64,000 bases of DNA. Source: Comamonas piscis (GTDB taxonomy: Bacteria; Pseudomonadota; Gammaproteobacteria; Burkholderiales; Burkholderiaceae_C). Below the pieces are notes generated by a model, which ran no database searches, was not told where the DNA came from, and was given only the letters and a program-made list of their open reading frames with translations. Positions 63,412 to 64,000 of the stretch are shown here, piece by piece. The first letter of the stretch is position 1, and every line of letters begins with the position of its first letter. The translations under genes were made by a program, and so were the position numbers. The stretch is taken from assembly GCF_014109725.1 (NCBI RefSeq), contig NZ_CP058554.1, positions 1,054,001 through 1,118,000 on the forward strand. The letters are read 5' to 3'.

Positions 63412-63786
63412 TCACCATTGTCCGGTTTCAGTGCGGATTGCAACTTCGCAATCGTCAAAAATCTCTAGCTTGGCGATCTTCACGCGCACGCCGCGCACAT
63501 TGGGCAGTTGCATCAGCCGCTGGGCGACCTTGCCAATCAAGGTCTCCAGCAGGTTCACATGCTCGGCCGTGCATTCATCGATGATGATCTGGCGCACCTT
63601 GCGGTAATCCAGCACATGCATGATGTCGTCATCACTGGGCGCCAACGGTTGCTGGCCCAGGTTGATATCCACATCGACCAAGATGGGTTGCGGCGCAGTC
63701 TTCTCGTGGGCGAGGATGCCTAAATTGGCATCAAAACGCAGGCCCGTCAAGCTCAGGGTTTGCAACCCGGTGTCAAATGTCGTCAT
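63412..63786 (-). CDS. folB: Dihydroneopterin aldolase
   Basis: This 124-residue enzyme of folate synthesis converts dihydroneopterin to 6-hydroxymethyl-dihydropterin and glycolaldehyde. It keeps LRFDANLGILAHEK (catalytic Glu and substrate loop), VLDYRKVRQII and HVNLLETLIGKVAQRL, and the late VRVKIAKLEIFDD segment. It lies between a partial SDR gene (26-base gap upstream) and ttcA (4-base gap downstream). Confidence 0.92.
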   Translation of the reverse strand: MTTFDTGLQTLSLTGLRFDANLGILAHEKTAPQPILVDVDINLGQQPLAPSDDDIMHVLDYRKVRQIIIDECTAEHVNLLETLIGKVAQRLMQLPNVRGVRVKIAKLEIFDDCEVAIRTETGQW

Positions 63787-63812
63787 AAAAGCAGCAAGGC
63801 AGCGAAGAATCG

Positions 63813-64000
63813 CTACATCATCGAAAAATCGCGGTCAAACCGCATCAGGTGCTGGCCGCCGTCCACCAGCAGGCTTGTGCCGGTGATTGAGCTGTTGTCC
63901 AGCGCAAAGCGCACCGTGGCGACCACGTCTTCGGCGGTGGAAGAACGCCCCAGCGGGCTCATGCGGTGCAGGGCCTCGAACTTCTCGGGGCTCAGGTAGT
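63813..64000 (-). CDS. Short-chain dehydrogenase/reductase, C-terminal part (partial)
   Basis: The last 61 residues are present; the gene continues past the window edge. MSPLGRSSTAEDVVATVRFA and NSSITGTSLLVDGGQHL are typical of the C-terminal cap of classical SDR enzymes. The position directly before folB suggests a pterin reductase (FolM/PTR1-like dihydromonapterin reductase role), which is inference from context; a general oxidoreductase is also possible. Confidence 0.85.
   Translation of the reverse strand, partial: YLSPEKFEALHRMSPLGRSSTAEDVVATVRFALDNSSITGTSLLVDGGQHLMRFDRDFSMM

Noticed and set aside
61704..63584. A 626-codon plus-strand frame through the DUF4136, ttcA and folB region
   Set aside because: Three well-supported minus-strand genes lie under it, and it has no ribosome-binding site or domains.

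Overview
The window is a GC-rich chromosomal stretch from a betaproteobacterium of the Burkholderiales, most likely a Comamonadaceae (Comamonas/Delftia-like). The signs are a Bug/TctC-type solute-binding protein without its permeases, a DUF4148 protein, a phoH-ybeY pair, CzcCBA and CadR/CadA metal resistance, many LysR regulators, and long spurious antisense frames caused by high GC. No rRNA, tRNA, CRISPR array or transposase was seen.

Layout. 1-1.3 kb: the tail of a hexapeptide acetyltransferase, an AT-rich gap and an unknown secreted protein, a fragment of which is repeated inside an inverted repeat at 69-154. 1.3-9.6 kb: a two-component system divergent from czcCBA, with a CusR/CopR-like box between them. 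9.7-13.1 kb: a small DUF4148 protein, then cadR divergent from a His-rich P1B ATPase over a typical MerR-family promoter. 13.3-24.6 kb: regulator/enzyme pairs (LysR/quinone oxidoreductase-like, TetR/FabF-like, YjaB/MocR/EamA), a lone LysR, and an exported M20 peptidase. 24.6-36.3 kb: dgoKA, then ridA divergent from a Dpp-type ABC transporter, a D-serine-deaminase-like PLP enzyme, an RpiR regulator and an N-acyl-D-amino-acid deacylase. The latter genes look like a D-amino-acid or D-peptide uptake and catabolism cluster. 36.4-41.4 kb: an orphan Rhs protein with an AT-rich tip carrying an HExxH motif and no intact immunity gene. 41.4-46.6 kb: a RibD/DHFR-like protein, an operon-like run of Bug protein, cupin, acyl-CoA dehydrogenase and LysR, and a TauE/SafE transporter.

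46.8-59.5 kb is the most unusual part. phoH-ybeY is followed by ruvA, but ruvB lies 9.5 kb away. Five tandem exported trypsin-fold (S1) peptidase paralogues fill the gap. Two have lipoprotein signals, two have ordinary signal peptides, one of these has Gly at the catalytic Ser position, and the fifth carries a C-terminal repeat domain. The three middle copies share a conserved leader: a 21-bp block about 195 bp upstream of the start and a stem-loop about 40-60 bp upstream. 59.6-64 kb: a LysR, then minus-strand housekeeping genes (histidine phosphatase, DUF4136 lipoprotein, ttcA, folB and a partial SDR).
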